Positions 1-7,472 of a stretch of 11,262 nucleotides of DNA are shown here, one piece after another. The stretch covers positions 2,003,041 through 2,014,302 of the forward strand of contig CP070743.1 in assembly GCA_020348185.1 (NCBI GenBank), read 5' to 3'. Below the pieces are notes generated by a model. The model worked only from the letters and a program-made list of their open reading frames with translations, was not told where the DNA came from and made no database searches. The position numbers and the translations under genes are program-made. Source of the stretch: Nitrospirota bacterium (lineage in GTDB: Bacteria > Nitrospirota > Nitrospiria > Nitrospirales > UBA8639). The first letter of the stretch is position 1. Each line of letters begins with the position of its first letter.

Positions 1-4
1 TTTT

Positions 5-64
5 GGACTCTTCGGCCTTTTCGACCCTTAAAACCTTAGACTTTGACCTTTAGACCTTGAACCT
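5..64. repeat. Degenerate short tandem repeats upstream of the S9 peptidase
   Basis: The stretch is built of imperfect units of about 8-9 bases around a core like GACCTT: TTTGACCT (42-49), TTAGACCT (50-57), TGAACCT (58-64), with looser copies before them (GGACTCTTC, GGCCTTTTC, GACCCTTAA). One strand is strongly pyrimidine-rich. It lies directly before the peptidase start. No promoter stands out, and the preceding gene is outside the window. It may be slippage-derived spacer rather than a functional site. Confidence 0.4.
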
Positions 65-80
65 CCTCTAAGATTCCACC

Positions 81-2054
81 ATGAAAAAAACCTCCCCCTA
101 TGGTTCATGGCAATCCCCAATCACCTCAGATTTGATTGTGTCAGAAAGTATCCGGTTAGGACAGATCCGGCTCGATGGGGAAGATCTTTTCTGGGTGGAA
201 AGCCGCCCAAAAGAGGGCGGAAGATATGTCATCGTCATTCGCACGCCTGATGGTGATTGCTCCTCCTTAACGCCCCCACCCTTTAACGTCCGCACTCGGG
301 CACATGAATATGGAGGCGGAGCCTATCTGGTCCATCATGGCGTCATGTACTTCTCCAATTTTTCTGATCAACGATTGTATCAACAAACTCTTGGAGGAAC
401 TCCCCGCCCCCTCACGTCGACACAACCTATGTTTTATGCCGATGCCATTCTGGATCAACGACGACATCGCCTCATTTGTATACGAGAGGACCACACCCAT
501 TCTGATCAACAGCCCGTAAACACCGTCGTCAGTCTCCCCTTGGGAAGAGAAACCGAAGATCAAGTCGGCCAGATCCTGGTCCAGGGACATGATTTTTATT
601 CCAATCCTCGTATAAGTCCGGACGGTCAGTTTCTAACCTGGATGGCGTGGAACCATCCCAACATGCCCTGGGATGGAACCGAACTATGGATGGCTCCGGT
701 CCAACTTGATGGCACCCTTGGCCCGGCCTCGCACATAGCCGGGGGACCAAACGAGTCGATTTTTCAGCCGGAATGGTCTCCGGATGGGATTGTATACTTT
801 ATCTCTGATCGAACGGGCTGGTGGAACTTATACCGATGGATTGGTGGTGAGATTGATGCCCTGTACCCAATGGACACCGAATTTGGAGGACCCCAATGGG
901 TATTTGGTTTATCTACTTACGGCTTCGATGGCAAGAATCGCATAGTCTGCACCTATACCCAAAAGGGACGATGGCATCTGGGTTGCCTGGATGTGACAAC
1001 AAAAGAACTCAACCCAATGGTTCAATCCTTTACAGAATTTGAAGGAATTCAGGTCTTTAATTCTACCGTGTATTGCCAAGCCAGCTCACCGACTGAACCC
1101 GCTTCAATTATTAAAATGAACATTGAATCCCATCAGGTTGAAGTCATTCGCCGCTCGGTCGATTTTTCCATTGATCCAACCTACCTTTCCCTTCCCGAGG
1201 CCATCGAATATCCCACTGAGCACGGAAAAACGGCCCATGCGTTTTTCTACAAACCATGCAATGGGGATTATCAGGCTCCCACCAATGAGCGGCCCCCTCT
1301 CATTGTCAAAAGTCACGGAGGGCCAACCGGTTCAGCTTCTATGGCCTTGAATGTCATGATCCAATACTGGACCAGCCGGGGTTTTGCTGTTCTGGACGTC
1401 AACTATGGCGGAAGCACCGGCTACGGACGGCATTACCGGCAACGCTTGAATGGGCAGTGGGGAATTGTTGATGTCGACGATTGTGTGAATGGGGTTAAGT
1501 ATTTAATTGAGCGAGGAGCCGTTGATGAAAATCGACTGGCTATCACGGGTGGAAGCGCAGGCGGATACACGACTCTTTCGGCGTTAACGTTTCGAGCGTT
1601 TTTTACGGCGGGTTCCAGCTATTACGGTGTTTCTGACCTTGAGGCTCTGGTTCGAGACACGCATAAATTCGAATCTCGTTACCTCGACCGGCTGATCGGC
1701 CCGTATCCTGAACAGACGGCTCTCTATCGTCAACGATCTCCCATTCATTTTACTGACCGGCTTTCATGCCCGATCATCCTTTTTCAGGGCATGGAAGATA
1801 AAGTGGTCCCGCCGGAACAAGCGCAAATGATGTTCGAAGCGGTTAAAGGGAAGGGACTCCCCGTTGCCTATTTGCCTTTTGAGGGGGAGCAACACGGTTT
1901 TCGAAAAGCTGAAACCATCAAACGTGTCTTAGATGCCGAATTATACTTTTATTCCAGAATTTTCCGGTTTAACCCCATTGACCCTATCGAGTCGATCCCT
2001 ATCGAAAACGACACCTCACTGAATGAACAACATCAACCTCTACCGAAAAGCTAG
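81..2054 (+). CDS. S9 family serine peptidase (dipeptidyl/acylaminoacyl peptidase type)
   Basis: This 657-residue protein has the two-part build of S9C-like prolyl oligopeptidases. The N-terminal half (about 20-360) is a beta-propeller, with repeated WSPDG-like blade motifs such as ISPDGQFLTW (178-187) and EWSPDG (231-236). The C-terminal half (about 375-630) is an alpha/beta hydrolase. The visible catalytic set is Ser492 in GGSAGG (490-495), Asp573 in QGMEDKVVPP and His605 in EQHGF, with the oxyanion-hole motif HGGP at 412-415. Family members cleave short peptides or remove N-terminal acyl-amino acids, usually in the cytoplasm. No signal peptide is seen, which fits. The length is normal for the family. 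The ATG at 81 lacks a strong Shine-Dalgarno, so the exact start is moderately certain. The gene converges on the ECF operon with a 33-base gap and has no evident link to the ergothioneine genes. The exact peptide specificity cannot be read from sequence. Confidence 0.93.
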   Translation: MKKTSPYGSWQSPITSDLIVSESIRLGQIRLDGEDLFWVESRPKEGGRYVIVIRTPDGDCSSLTPPPFNVRTRAHEYGGGAYLVHHGVMYFSNFSDQRLYQQTLGGTPRPLTSTQPMFYADAILDQRRHRLICIREDHTHSDQQPVNTVVSLPLGRETEDQVGQILVQGHDFYSNPRISPDGQFLTWMAWNHPNMPWDGTELWMAPVQLDGTLGPASHIAGGPNESIFQPEWSPDGIVYFISDRTGWWNLYRWIGGEIDALYPMDTEFGGPQWVFGLSTYGFDGKNRIVCTYTQKGRWHLGCLDVTTKELNPMVQSFTEFEGIQVFNSTVYCQASSPTEPASIIKMNIESHQVEVIRRSVDFSIDPTYLSLPEAIEYPTEHGKTAHAFFYKPCNGDYQAPTNERPPLIVKSHGGPTGSASMALNVMIQYWTSRGFAVLDVNYGGSTGYGRHYRQRLNGQWGIVDVDDCVNGVKYLIERGAVDENRLAITGGSAGGYTTLSALTFRAFFTAGSSYYGVSDLEALVRDTHKFESRYLDRLIGPYPEQTALYRQRSPIHFTDRLSCPIILFQGMEDKVVPPEQAQMMFEAVKGKGLPVAYLPFEGEQHGFRKAETIKRVLDAELYFYSRIFRFNPIDPIESIPIENDTSLNEQHQPLPKS

Positions 2055-2087
2055 GCTATCGATCATGTTGTGGGGAACGACTGCGCT

Positions 2088-2876
2088 TCAGAAGCTGACA
2101 TTGACTGCCCCGAATCCATTCAATCGAAACCAGAGACTTATCCCCAGAACCATCGTCAGGATGAATAAGACGAGGTAATCAAGCCATCCCAGGGCAAGAG
2201 TGCGGTTTGGCATGCCCCTTCGATCGGGTCCAAATCCCTTTGACTCCAGAGCCATGGCAAGAAGCGTGGTCTGTCGTAGAGTATGTCCAATGAGGGGAAC
2301 CGCCAGAGCGGGATATCGCCGAATTCTTTCCCCTATTGTTCCAGCGGAAAGGTCAAGACCTCTTGAGCGTTGCGCTTGGACTACCGTGGCGCCGGCCCCC
2401 AGTAACGTTGGCACCCATCGAAAAGCCAGGGAAAACGCAAAGCCCATGGCATTAGGCAGCCCCAATCGTTGGAGGGCAAGTGCAAAATCCTCCACCGTCG
2501 TTGTTGAGAGAAGCACCAGTCCGCTGATCACCATGAGATCAAGTCGAAATCCCATACCAATACTGAATGCCAATCCCTCTCTCGTGACGACAAAAGATCC
2601 TAGTGTCAGGACCGGCGTCTGTCCCACCACAAAAAACGGCCACAGGATCGCGCTATAAGCAAAAAGAAGAGTAAGTAATATCCAGGCTTTCTTTACGTTG
2701 GCGAACGATTGGGACATCAGAACCGCAATCACGATCAGGGTCGCGACGAACATAAGATATCGAGGGTCAGAGAATATGACCGTGAGCGCGAATAGAATAA
2801 GAGTAGCCAGAAATTTTGTTCGTCCGTCGAGACGATGAACCCAGGTCTGACGATCAAGATAAAGGGAGGTGGTCAT
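2088..2876 (-). CDS. ecfT: Energy-coupling factor transporter transmembrane protein EcfT (CbiQ family)
   Basis: This 262-residue membrane protein joins the two ATPase domains of an ECF importer to its substrate-binding S component. It shows several hydrophobic segments (about 22-56, 64-84, 103-124, 140-160, 230-250). It also has the two short motifs that mark EcfT coupling helices: AQRSRG at 168-173 and ALESKG at 209-214. These correspond to the Ala-x-x-x-Arg-Gly signatures, the second with Lys in place of Arg. I chose the ATG at 2876 over a possible start 99 bases further out, because it is preceded by GAGGAA at 2883-2888 with a 6-base spacer and because its ATGA overlaps the stop of the upstream S-A-A' gene, a standard sign of translational coupling. 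The longer version would begin inside that gene with residues unlike any EcfT N-terminus. It is the third gene of the egtB-ECF operon. Confidence 0.9.
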   Translation of the reverse strand: MTTSLYLDRQTWVHRLDGRTKFLATLILFALTVIFSDPRYLMFVATLIVIAVLMSQSFANVKKAWILLTLLFAYSAILWPFFVVGQTPVLTLGSFVVTREGLAFSIGMGFRLDLMVISGLVLLSTTTVEDFALALQRLGLPNAMGFAFSLAFRWVPTLLGAGATVVQAQRSRGLDLSAGTIGERIRRYPALAVPLIGHTLRQTTLLAMALESKGFGPDRRGMPNRTLALGWLDYLVLFILTMVLGISLWFRLNGFGAVNVSF

Positions 2877-5272
2877 GACTTTTTCCTCAGTGACGCTTTG
2901 ACTTCGGTTTTCGTGAGGAGGGTGTGTCCCCACCGCTGACCGAATCGGATCAGGGGCGGAACCTCCAAAGAGCATGATTCCAGTAATGTCGGCTGTGAAA
3001 AAATCTCACGAGTGGAACCATCGGCTACCAGTTGGCCATGACTCACGACAACGCAGCGTAAGGCATTTTCCGCAACAAGCCGCATCGCATGAGTGATCAT
3101 GATCATTGTATGGCCCTGTCGATTGAGGAGGCGAAACATGTCCATCATCTTGTCTGTCTCTTCTGCATCCAGCCCGGTGGTCGGTTCATCAAAAATAAGT
3201 ACCTCCGGCTTCGTCGCTAATGCAGACGCCACAGCCACGCGTTGACGTTCTCCTTTGGTTAAGGAAAACGGATCCTGACTTCGGCTCATCTCCTCATCAA
3301 GTCCCACGGCCGCTAATGATTCACGGACCCGGAGTTCGCATTCCTCTTGAGTACATCCAATATTTCGAGCCCCAAATGCAACTTCTTCCCAAACGGATTC
3401 AGCGAAAATCTGATGATCGGGGTTTTGAAACACGTACCCGACACCTTTCGCCAGATCACTGACTGCTGTAATCCGAGTATCATGCCCCGCGACGAGGACC
3501 TTTCCGGTCGAGGGGAGCAAGAGACCATTGAGCAGTTTGCCTAATGTACTTTTGCCAGACCCATTTTTCCCCACAATCGCCATAAACTCTCCCTTAGCAA
3601 TTGAGAGGGAAAGATCTTCAACCGCATTCGCTCCACCTTCATAGCTAAATGAAACATTTTCAATTTCGAGAACCGGCTTGTTCGGCATCTTCCCTGAATT
3701 TTCTCGTACCGGACCAACACGTTCGTCCTGAAACACCGACGGTGGTGGATCAAGGGTCAATCCGAATTCATCAGCCGCCTTCCAAGCCTCCTCAACGGTT
3801 ACGGGCAGCCTCCCCAAACTCAATCCCGAAAAACATTCCGCCAGGGAATTGGCCCGAATTCCATTTTTTGTCGACAATGTTGGCTCCCGAAAAAATGAAG
3901 CCGGCGGTCCTTCCCACACAATTTGTCCCTCGTGAAGCACACAGACCCTGTCAGCTGACATCACTTCCTCTGGTTCATGGGCCGAGAAAATGATACTCAG
4001 GCCTTCCCCTCGCAAGGTGTTAAACAGAGCTCGAAACTGGGTGCGTGCTTCCGGGTCGAGGTCGGTCATGGGTTGATCAAGGACAAATAACCCTGGCCGA
4101 CCGACCAATAAGGAGGCTAATACCAGCCGTTGTCGCTGCCCTCCTGACAGGGTAAAGGGGTCCCGTCGCTCCAGACCCGCAAGCCCCACCTTTTCTAAGG
4201 CCCATCGAATCCGTTGTCCCATCTCATTGAATGAGAGAGGGGGATTCATATATTCGAGCGGATGGCGTAACTCCATTTCCACATTCGTCGAAACCAATTG
4301 CGTCTCGAAGTCCTGAAATACCAGCCCAACCTTTCCGGCCAGATCAGAGACCCGCAAGGGCCGGATATCCTGCCCATTGATTCTCACTTCTCCAGAAAAG
4401 GTGCCCGAGACGAATTGAGGAATTAACCCATTGAGTGTGAAACACAAGGTGGATTTTCCTGACCCCCCTCTTCCCATCAGTGCCACCGTTTCTCCCTGAG
4501 AAACCTTCAAAGAGACATTTCGAAGTGTGGGGGTCGGAACCGTGTCGTATTGAAAAGCAAGATCTCTGATATCAACAGCAAGCGCCTCATTGGGATTTTG
4601 ATTGCCGACGGAATGATGGGAAAGAGCGGAGGCGCTCAAGTGCGAGTGATCAAATGGCTGATCATCATTTTTTCGAATGTCTCTGTAGAGCAATCCCCAT
4701 CGTTTGACACGTGGATACAAAAACAGCAAAAGCGGAGGAGCCAGGAGAAAACCCATCACCAGGTTATTGAAAAAAATGGCAGGCGCGAGGATTGAAAATG
4801 GTAAAAGCCCCAAGAGTTCAACCCCCCAACCTATAATCCCCGCACACACGCCTGAAGCCAACACACAAATTATTCCAAACTCCAACCCCTGGCGCCATGA
4901 TTTCACTACTGGCGGCTGTCCTGAAGAAAGCGGCCCCATATTGCCCCACAACACAAATGGCACGTAGCCCAAGAAAAAGTTGCCTAAGAATCCAAAAACA
5001 CTGGCGGGACCGAGCGTGCCAAAACAATCACCAATGATATTGCCGAACCCGGCGCCCCATGCCGCAGCGGGACCAAAGAGGAGGGAAGTGACGATAGGGA
5101 TGGCATTCGCTGGCCGAAGTTCGGCAAAGCCGGGAATGAGTGGAATGCCTATTTTAAATGGAATGAGTATTGCGGCATAGATCGCCGCGATCTGAGCGAC
5201 CAACACAATCAGACGGGTGTCACGCCACACATGGGCCAACTCCGCTAATTGTTTGAAGGGAGGCCATGCCAA
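2873..5272 (-). CDS. ECF transporter S component fused to two ABC ATPase domains (S-A-A')
   Basis: This 799-residue fusion carries three of the four modules of an ECF importer. Residues 1-195 are a multi-pass S component with AxxxA spacing in the first helix (A26/A30, A29/A33), the feature S components use to contact EcfT. A hydrophilic linker follows (about 200-230). ATPase 1 has Walker A GRGGSGKST at 267-275, Q-loop Q320, signature LSGGQ at 375-379, Walker B Asp399 followed by Gln400 instead of the catalytic Glu, and H-loop His432. After a second linker (about 465-530), ATPase 2 has Walker A GKNGSGKST at 568-576, Q616, a degenerate signature LTKGE at 671-675, Walker B Asp695-Glu696, and His728. 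EcfA-EcfA' fusions such as YkoD are known; adding the S component to the same chain is unusual. The start is TTG at 5272, supported by GGAG at 5280-5283 with 7 bases between. The gene begins 1 base after the egtB-like stop and overlaps ecfT. The substrate is unknown; the vitamin cannot be named from the S-domain sequence. Confidence 0.9.
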   Translation of the reverse strand: MAWPPFKQLAELAHVWRDTRLIVLVAQIAAIYAAILIPFKIGIPLIPGFAELRPANAIPIVTSLLFGPAAAWGAGFGNIIGDCFGTLGPASVFGFLGNFFLGYVPFVLWGNMGPLSSGQPPVVKSWRQGLEFGIICVLASGVCAGIIGWGVELLGLLPFSILAPAIFFNNLVMGFLLAPPLLLFLYPRVKRWGLLYRDIRKNDDQPFDHSHLSASALSHHSVGNQNPNEALAVDIRDLAFQYDTVPTPTLRNVSLKVSQGETVALMGRGGSGKSTLCFTLNGLIPQFVSGTFSGEVRINGQDIRPLRVSDLAGKVGLVFQDFETQLVSTNVEMELRHPLEYMNPPLSFNEMGQRIRWALEKVGLAGLERRDPFTLSGGQRQRLVLASLLVGRPGLFVLDQPMTDLDPEARTQFRALFNTLRGEGLSIIFSAHEPEEVMSADRVCVLHEGQIVWEGPPASFFREPTLSTKNGIRANSLAECFSGLSLGRLPVTVEEAWKAADEFGLTLDPPPSVFQDERVGPVRENSGKMPNKPVLEIENVSFSYEGGANAVEDLSLSIAKGEFMAIVGKNGSGKSTLGKLLNGLLLPSTGKVLVAGHDTRITAVSDLAKGVGYVFQNPDHQIFAESVWEEVAFGARNIGCTQEECELRVRESLAAVGLDEEMSRSQDPFSLTKGERQRVAVASALATKPEVLIFDEPTTGLDAEETDKMMDMFRLLNRQGHTMIMITHAMRLVAENALRCVVVSHGQLVADGSTREIFSQPTLLESCSLEVPPLIRFGQRWGHTLLTKTEVKASLRKKS

Positions 5273-5273
5273 T

Positions 5274-6485
5274 TCAATTCTCCACGCATCGAAAACCCGC
5301 GTGCATGTGAGGATAACCAGGACGAAACCAGTTCCTGAAGGAGCGACGAAGAAGACAGGCTGCCGTCAAGGGCCCCCCACCCTTCAACACATAATGATCC
5401 TGATCAAAAAATCGTGAGGAATACCCCGGGTAGGTGGGGATAGGTTCAAATCCTTCAAAGGGATGAAAGACGGTCGAGGTCCACTCCCATCCATTCCCCA
5501 ACAGTTGGGATACCCCAAAATCACTATCACCCAATGGCAAGGCCGTGACCGGCAATGGATCCCATCGAACAAAATTAAAATTTCCATGTACGCCATTAGG
5601 CCGTTGATCCCCCCAAGGATAGATTCGTTCCTCGCCGTTTCTCACCCCGAATGCCGCTCGATGAAACTGTTCTTCTGTCGGGAGAGACATCCCGGCCCAG
5701 GCAGCATAAGCCCGAGCCTCTCGCTGAGAAACATACACGGGCCAATCCTTCGGTAGAGGAATTTCCTTAAACATGGTCTTCAGCACCCACTGGTTTTCAG
5801 ATTTTCCCCAAAACGGCGGGGGAGCCGCCCCATCCTCAACAAATCGAAGATATTGCCCGTTGGTCACTTTATACTTGCTGATTGCAAATGAGGGAACGCC
5901 AATCTCATGCTTCCCGAATTCATTATCCCAACCAAAGCCCTCCTCTTGTCGTCTACCCAGAGTGGCCGTTCCAGACGGAATTTCAATCATCTCAGGTTGA
6001 GGGGACGGCCCTTGGATCACAGGAGGAAGGTCGGGAATAATTTTTTTTGATAGAGGTAAATGATGAAGAAGATACCCCGTCGTTTCCACATGCATCCACC
6101 TATGTTCGATCGCGACATGCAGAATAGGATCTGGAGCTTCTTCCAACGCGCGGTCAACCTCTTCCCGAACGCGGGTCTTGTACCGTTTAACCTCATCGAT
6201 AGAAGGCCAGTCCGATGGTGTATCGTGCGGCAACTCCCCTTGTTTCGGATCAATTCCCGCCTCAAACAGATGATCAAATTCGGGATGGAAGGAAGGTTTC
6301 TCCAAGGTCCATCGACAGATTTGATTCCAATCGAACGCTTCGAGGTGTCCTAAATAAAAGATCAACCGGTGCCGTTCAGGAATGGGGCGTTCATACCAAG
6401 AATCGGGTTTAATCAGATTAAAAATGGCGTCCATGCGTCCACGAGCATCATGAAGTGCCGTGCGGAGCTGGTATAGGGACATCAT
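5274..6485 (-). CDS. egtB: EgtB-like hercynine oxygenase (DinB_2 + formylglycine-generating-enzyme-like domains)
   Basis: EgtB is a mononuclear non-heme iron enzyme that uses O2 to join hercynine to cysteine or gamma-glutamylcysteine as a sulfoxide, the central step of ergothioneine synthesis. This 403-residue protein has the expected two domains: a DinB-like four-helix bundle (about 5-150) and an FGE/SUMF1-like sulfatase-modifying fold (about 163-402). The 3-His iron site is visible as His47 in YLGHLEAF plus His128 and His132 in HRWMHVE (HX3HXE, 128-134). The spacing closely resembles that of mycobacterial EgtB. The C-terminus has the family's GNGWEWTS (330-337) and FRNWF...GFR (383-399) blocks, though the usual GGSW is replaced by GGGP (369-372). 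The protein is slightly shorter than actinobacterial EgtB (about 430). It starts at tandem ATGs after a perfect AAGGAGG Shine-Dalgarno. It leads an operon with the ECF genes and is divergent from the EgtUV-like transporter. No EgtA or EgtC is seen, so the thiol donor (cysteine or gamma-glutamylcysteine) is open. A non-EgtB member of the same superfamily is the main alternative. Confidence 0.85.
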   Translation of the reverse strand: MMSLYQLRTALHDARGRMDAIFNLIKPDSWYERPIPERHRLIFYLGHLEAFDWNQICRWTLEKPSFHPEFDHLFEAGIDPKQGELPHDTPSDWPSIDEVKRYKTRVREEVDRALEEAPDPILHVAIEHRWMHVETTGYLLHHLPLSKKIIPDLPPVIQGPSPQPEMIEIPSGTATLGRRQEEGFGWDNEFGKHEIGVPSFAISKYKVTNGQYLRFVEDGAAPPPFWGKSENQWVLKTMFKEIPLPKDWPVYVSQREARAYAAWAGMSLPTEEQFHRAAFGVRNGEERIYPWGDQRPNGVHGNFNFVRWDPLPVTALPLGDSDFGVSQLLGNGWEWTSTVFHPFEGFEPIPTYPGYSSRFFDQDHYVLKGGGPLTAACLLRRSFRNWFRPGYPHMHAGFRCVEN

Positions 6486-6490
6486 GCCGG

Positions 6491-6498
6491 TCCTCCTT
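6491..6498 (-). promoter_or_regulatory. Strong ribosome binding site of egtB
   Basis: Read on the minus strand the bases are AAGGAGGA, a near-perfect anti-16S match. The core sits 6 bases before the first ATG (6485) and 9 before the second (6482). Either methionine is a plausible start; they differ by one residue. Confidence 0.8.
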
Positions 6499-6529
6499 AC
6501 AAGTGAATTTATGAAGAACGCCTGATCGA

Positions 6530-6555
6530 ATTAACAAAAAACCCCGTTCGGGGTT
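6530..6555 (-). terminator. Intrinsic-terminator-shaped hairpin in the egtB leader (minus strand)
   Basis: On the minus strand the sequence reads AACCCC, loop GAAC, GGGGTT, then TTTTGTTAA: a perfect 6-bp GC-rich stem followed by a T tract. On the plus strand the same stem is not followed by Ts, so it is directional. It lies about 45-70 bases upstream of the egtB start and just downstream of the candidate minus promoter. It could stop transcripts entering from further upstream, act as an attenuator for the egtB-ECF operon, or form a protective 5' stem-loop if transcription begins right at its base. Confidence 0.65.
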
Positions 6556-6562
6556 GAGTGTT

Positions 6563-6592
6563 ACTATACCCAAGGGAATGTTCAAAGTTCAA
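6563..6592 (-). promoter_or_regulatory. Candidate sigma-70-type promoter for the egtB-ECF operon
   Basis: On the minus strand TTGAAC (-35, 6592-6587) and TATAGT (-10, 6568-6563) are separated by 18 bases. Transcription would begin near 6556, at the base of the hairpin described just downstream. The -35 region lies in a tandem duplication: GTTCAAA occurs twice in a row on the plus strand (6580-6593), which could also be a regulator site. Confidence 0.5.
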
Positions 6593-6658
6593 AACCCTGG
6601 TGATGAGCCTAAGATTTTAATTTTAAACATCACTTCTATTTTGATTTGGTCGTGTCCC

Positions 6659-6686
6659 TTGCTATTTTCAGCCCACACCGTACAAT
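6659..6686 (+). promoter_or_regulatory. Candidate sigma-70-type promoter for the ABC transporter operon
   Basis: TTGCTA (6659-6664) and TACAAT (6681-6686) are 16 bases apart. Transcription would start around 6693, giving a very short leader of about 15 bases that still includes the GAGGA Shine-Dalgarno before the ATG at 6708. It would fire away from the egtB promoter, so the two operons share a compact divergent control region. Confidence 0.45.
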
Positions 6687-6707
6687 CCACGAGAACGTGA
6701 GGATTGA

Positions 6708-7472
6708 ATGGGTCCAAGTCCAGCACTAGAAGCCATCAACGTCAGTAAACAATTCCCGGATGGCACCATTGGCCTTCAAGATATTGACTGGGCCGTCCAC
6801 CCCGGGGAGACCATGGTCCTTATTGGTCAAAGTGGATCCGGCAAATCAACCCTTCTGCGATTATTTAATCGTCTCGATGAACCCACGACAGGGGAAATTC
6901 ATATTCAGGGCGAGAGAGCCCTCGACCAGGATGTCATCACGCTCCGACGCCACATCGGATACGTCCAACAAGATGGGGGTCTCCTCCCACATTGGACTGT
7001 TGAAAGAAACGTCGGCCTTGTTCCAACTCTCCTTGGATGGTCTCCTGTTCGATGCAAGGAACAAGTTCAGAGTCTGCTCAATCTCGTCCAACTCGATCCG
7101 AATCAACATCGCCATCGATATCCCTCCGAGTTATCCGGAGGTCAGCGACAACGCGTCGCTGTCGCTCGCGCCCTGGCGGGAGATCCCCCCATCATCCTTC
7201 TTGATGAACCCTTTGGGGCCTTGGATGCCCTCACCAAAATTGAAATGCAAGAACAGTTCTTGAATCTCAAACATCGGCTAACCAAAACCATGGTCTTGGT
7301 TACTCACGATCTCCACGAAGCCTTCAATCTTGGCGATCGAGTCGGCGTGATGAAAGAAGGCCGGATTCTCCAAGTCGGCTCCCCCAGGGAATTGATGCAA
7401 AGACCAGCCCATGAGTATGTGCAGTCGCTCATCGATCTCTATCAGACAAACAGGACCCTGGAAGAATCATGA
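6708..7472 (+). CDS. ABC transporter ATPase, betaine/choline/ergothioneine family (EgtV/OpuCA-like, no CBS domains)
   Basis: This 254-residue ATPase would power uptake through the permease encoded next to it. All nucleotide-binding motifs are intact: Walker A GQSGSGKST (40-48), Q-loop Q87/Q88, signature LSGGQRQRVAVARAL (142-156), Walker B ILLDEP with Asp166 and Glu167, D-loop ALDA, and His200. The sequence is closest in style to the quaternary-amine (OpuA/OpuC/ProV) group. The protein ends soon after the ATPase fold and lacks the tandem C-terminal CBS domains that make ProV/OpuCA-type subunits osmosensitive (typically about 380-400 residues). This argues against a classical osmoprotectant system. 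The ATG at 6708 follows GTGAGGA. The stop overlaps the next start as ATGA, so the two products are translationally coupled. Family and neighbourhood (egtB divergent, egtD downstream) suggest an EgtV role, but glycine betaine, choline or another trimethylammonium substrate remains possible. Confidence 0.9.
   Translation: MGPSPALEAINVSKQFPDGTIGLQDIDWAVHPGETMVLIGQSGSGKSTLLRLFNRLDEPTTGEIHIQGERALDQDVITLRRHIGYVQQDGGLLPHWTVERNVGLVPTLLGWSPVRCKEQVQSLLNLVQLDPNQHRHRYPSELSGGQRQRVAVARALAGDPPIILLDEPFGALDALTKIEMQEQFLNLKHRLTKTMVLVTHDLHEAFNLGDRVGVMKEGRILQVGSPRELMQRPAHEYVQSLIDLYQTNRTLEES

Noticed and set aside
2877..2975. Extension of EcfT by 33 residues to a start at 2975
   Set aside because: The extra segment lies inside the end of the S-A-A' gene and reads as polar sequence unlike an EcfT N-terminus. 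The ATG at 2876 has a good Shine-Dalgarno and the ATGA overlap.
6589..6630. Minus-strand 13-codon leader peptide MFKIKILGSSPGF before the egtB hairpin
   Set aside because: It overlaps the candidate -35 region, shows no enrichment of histidine or cysteine that would suit pathway attenuation, and lacks a clear Shine-Dalgarno.
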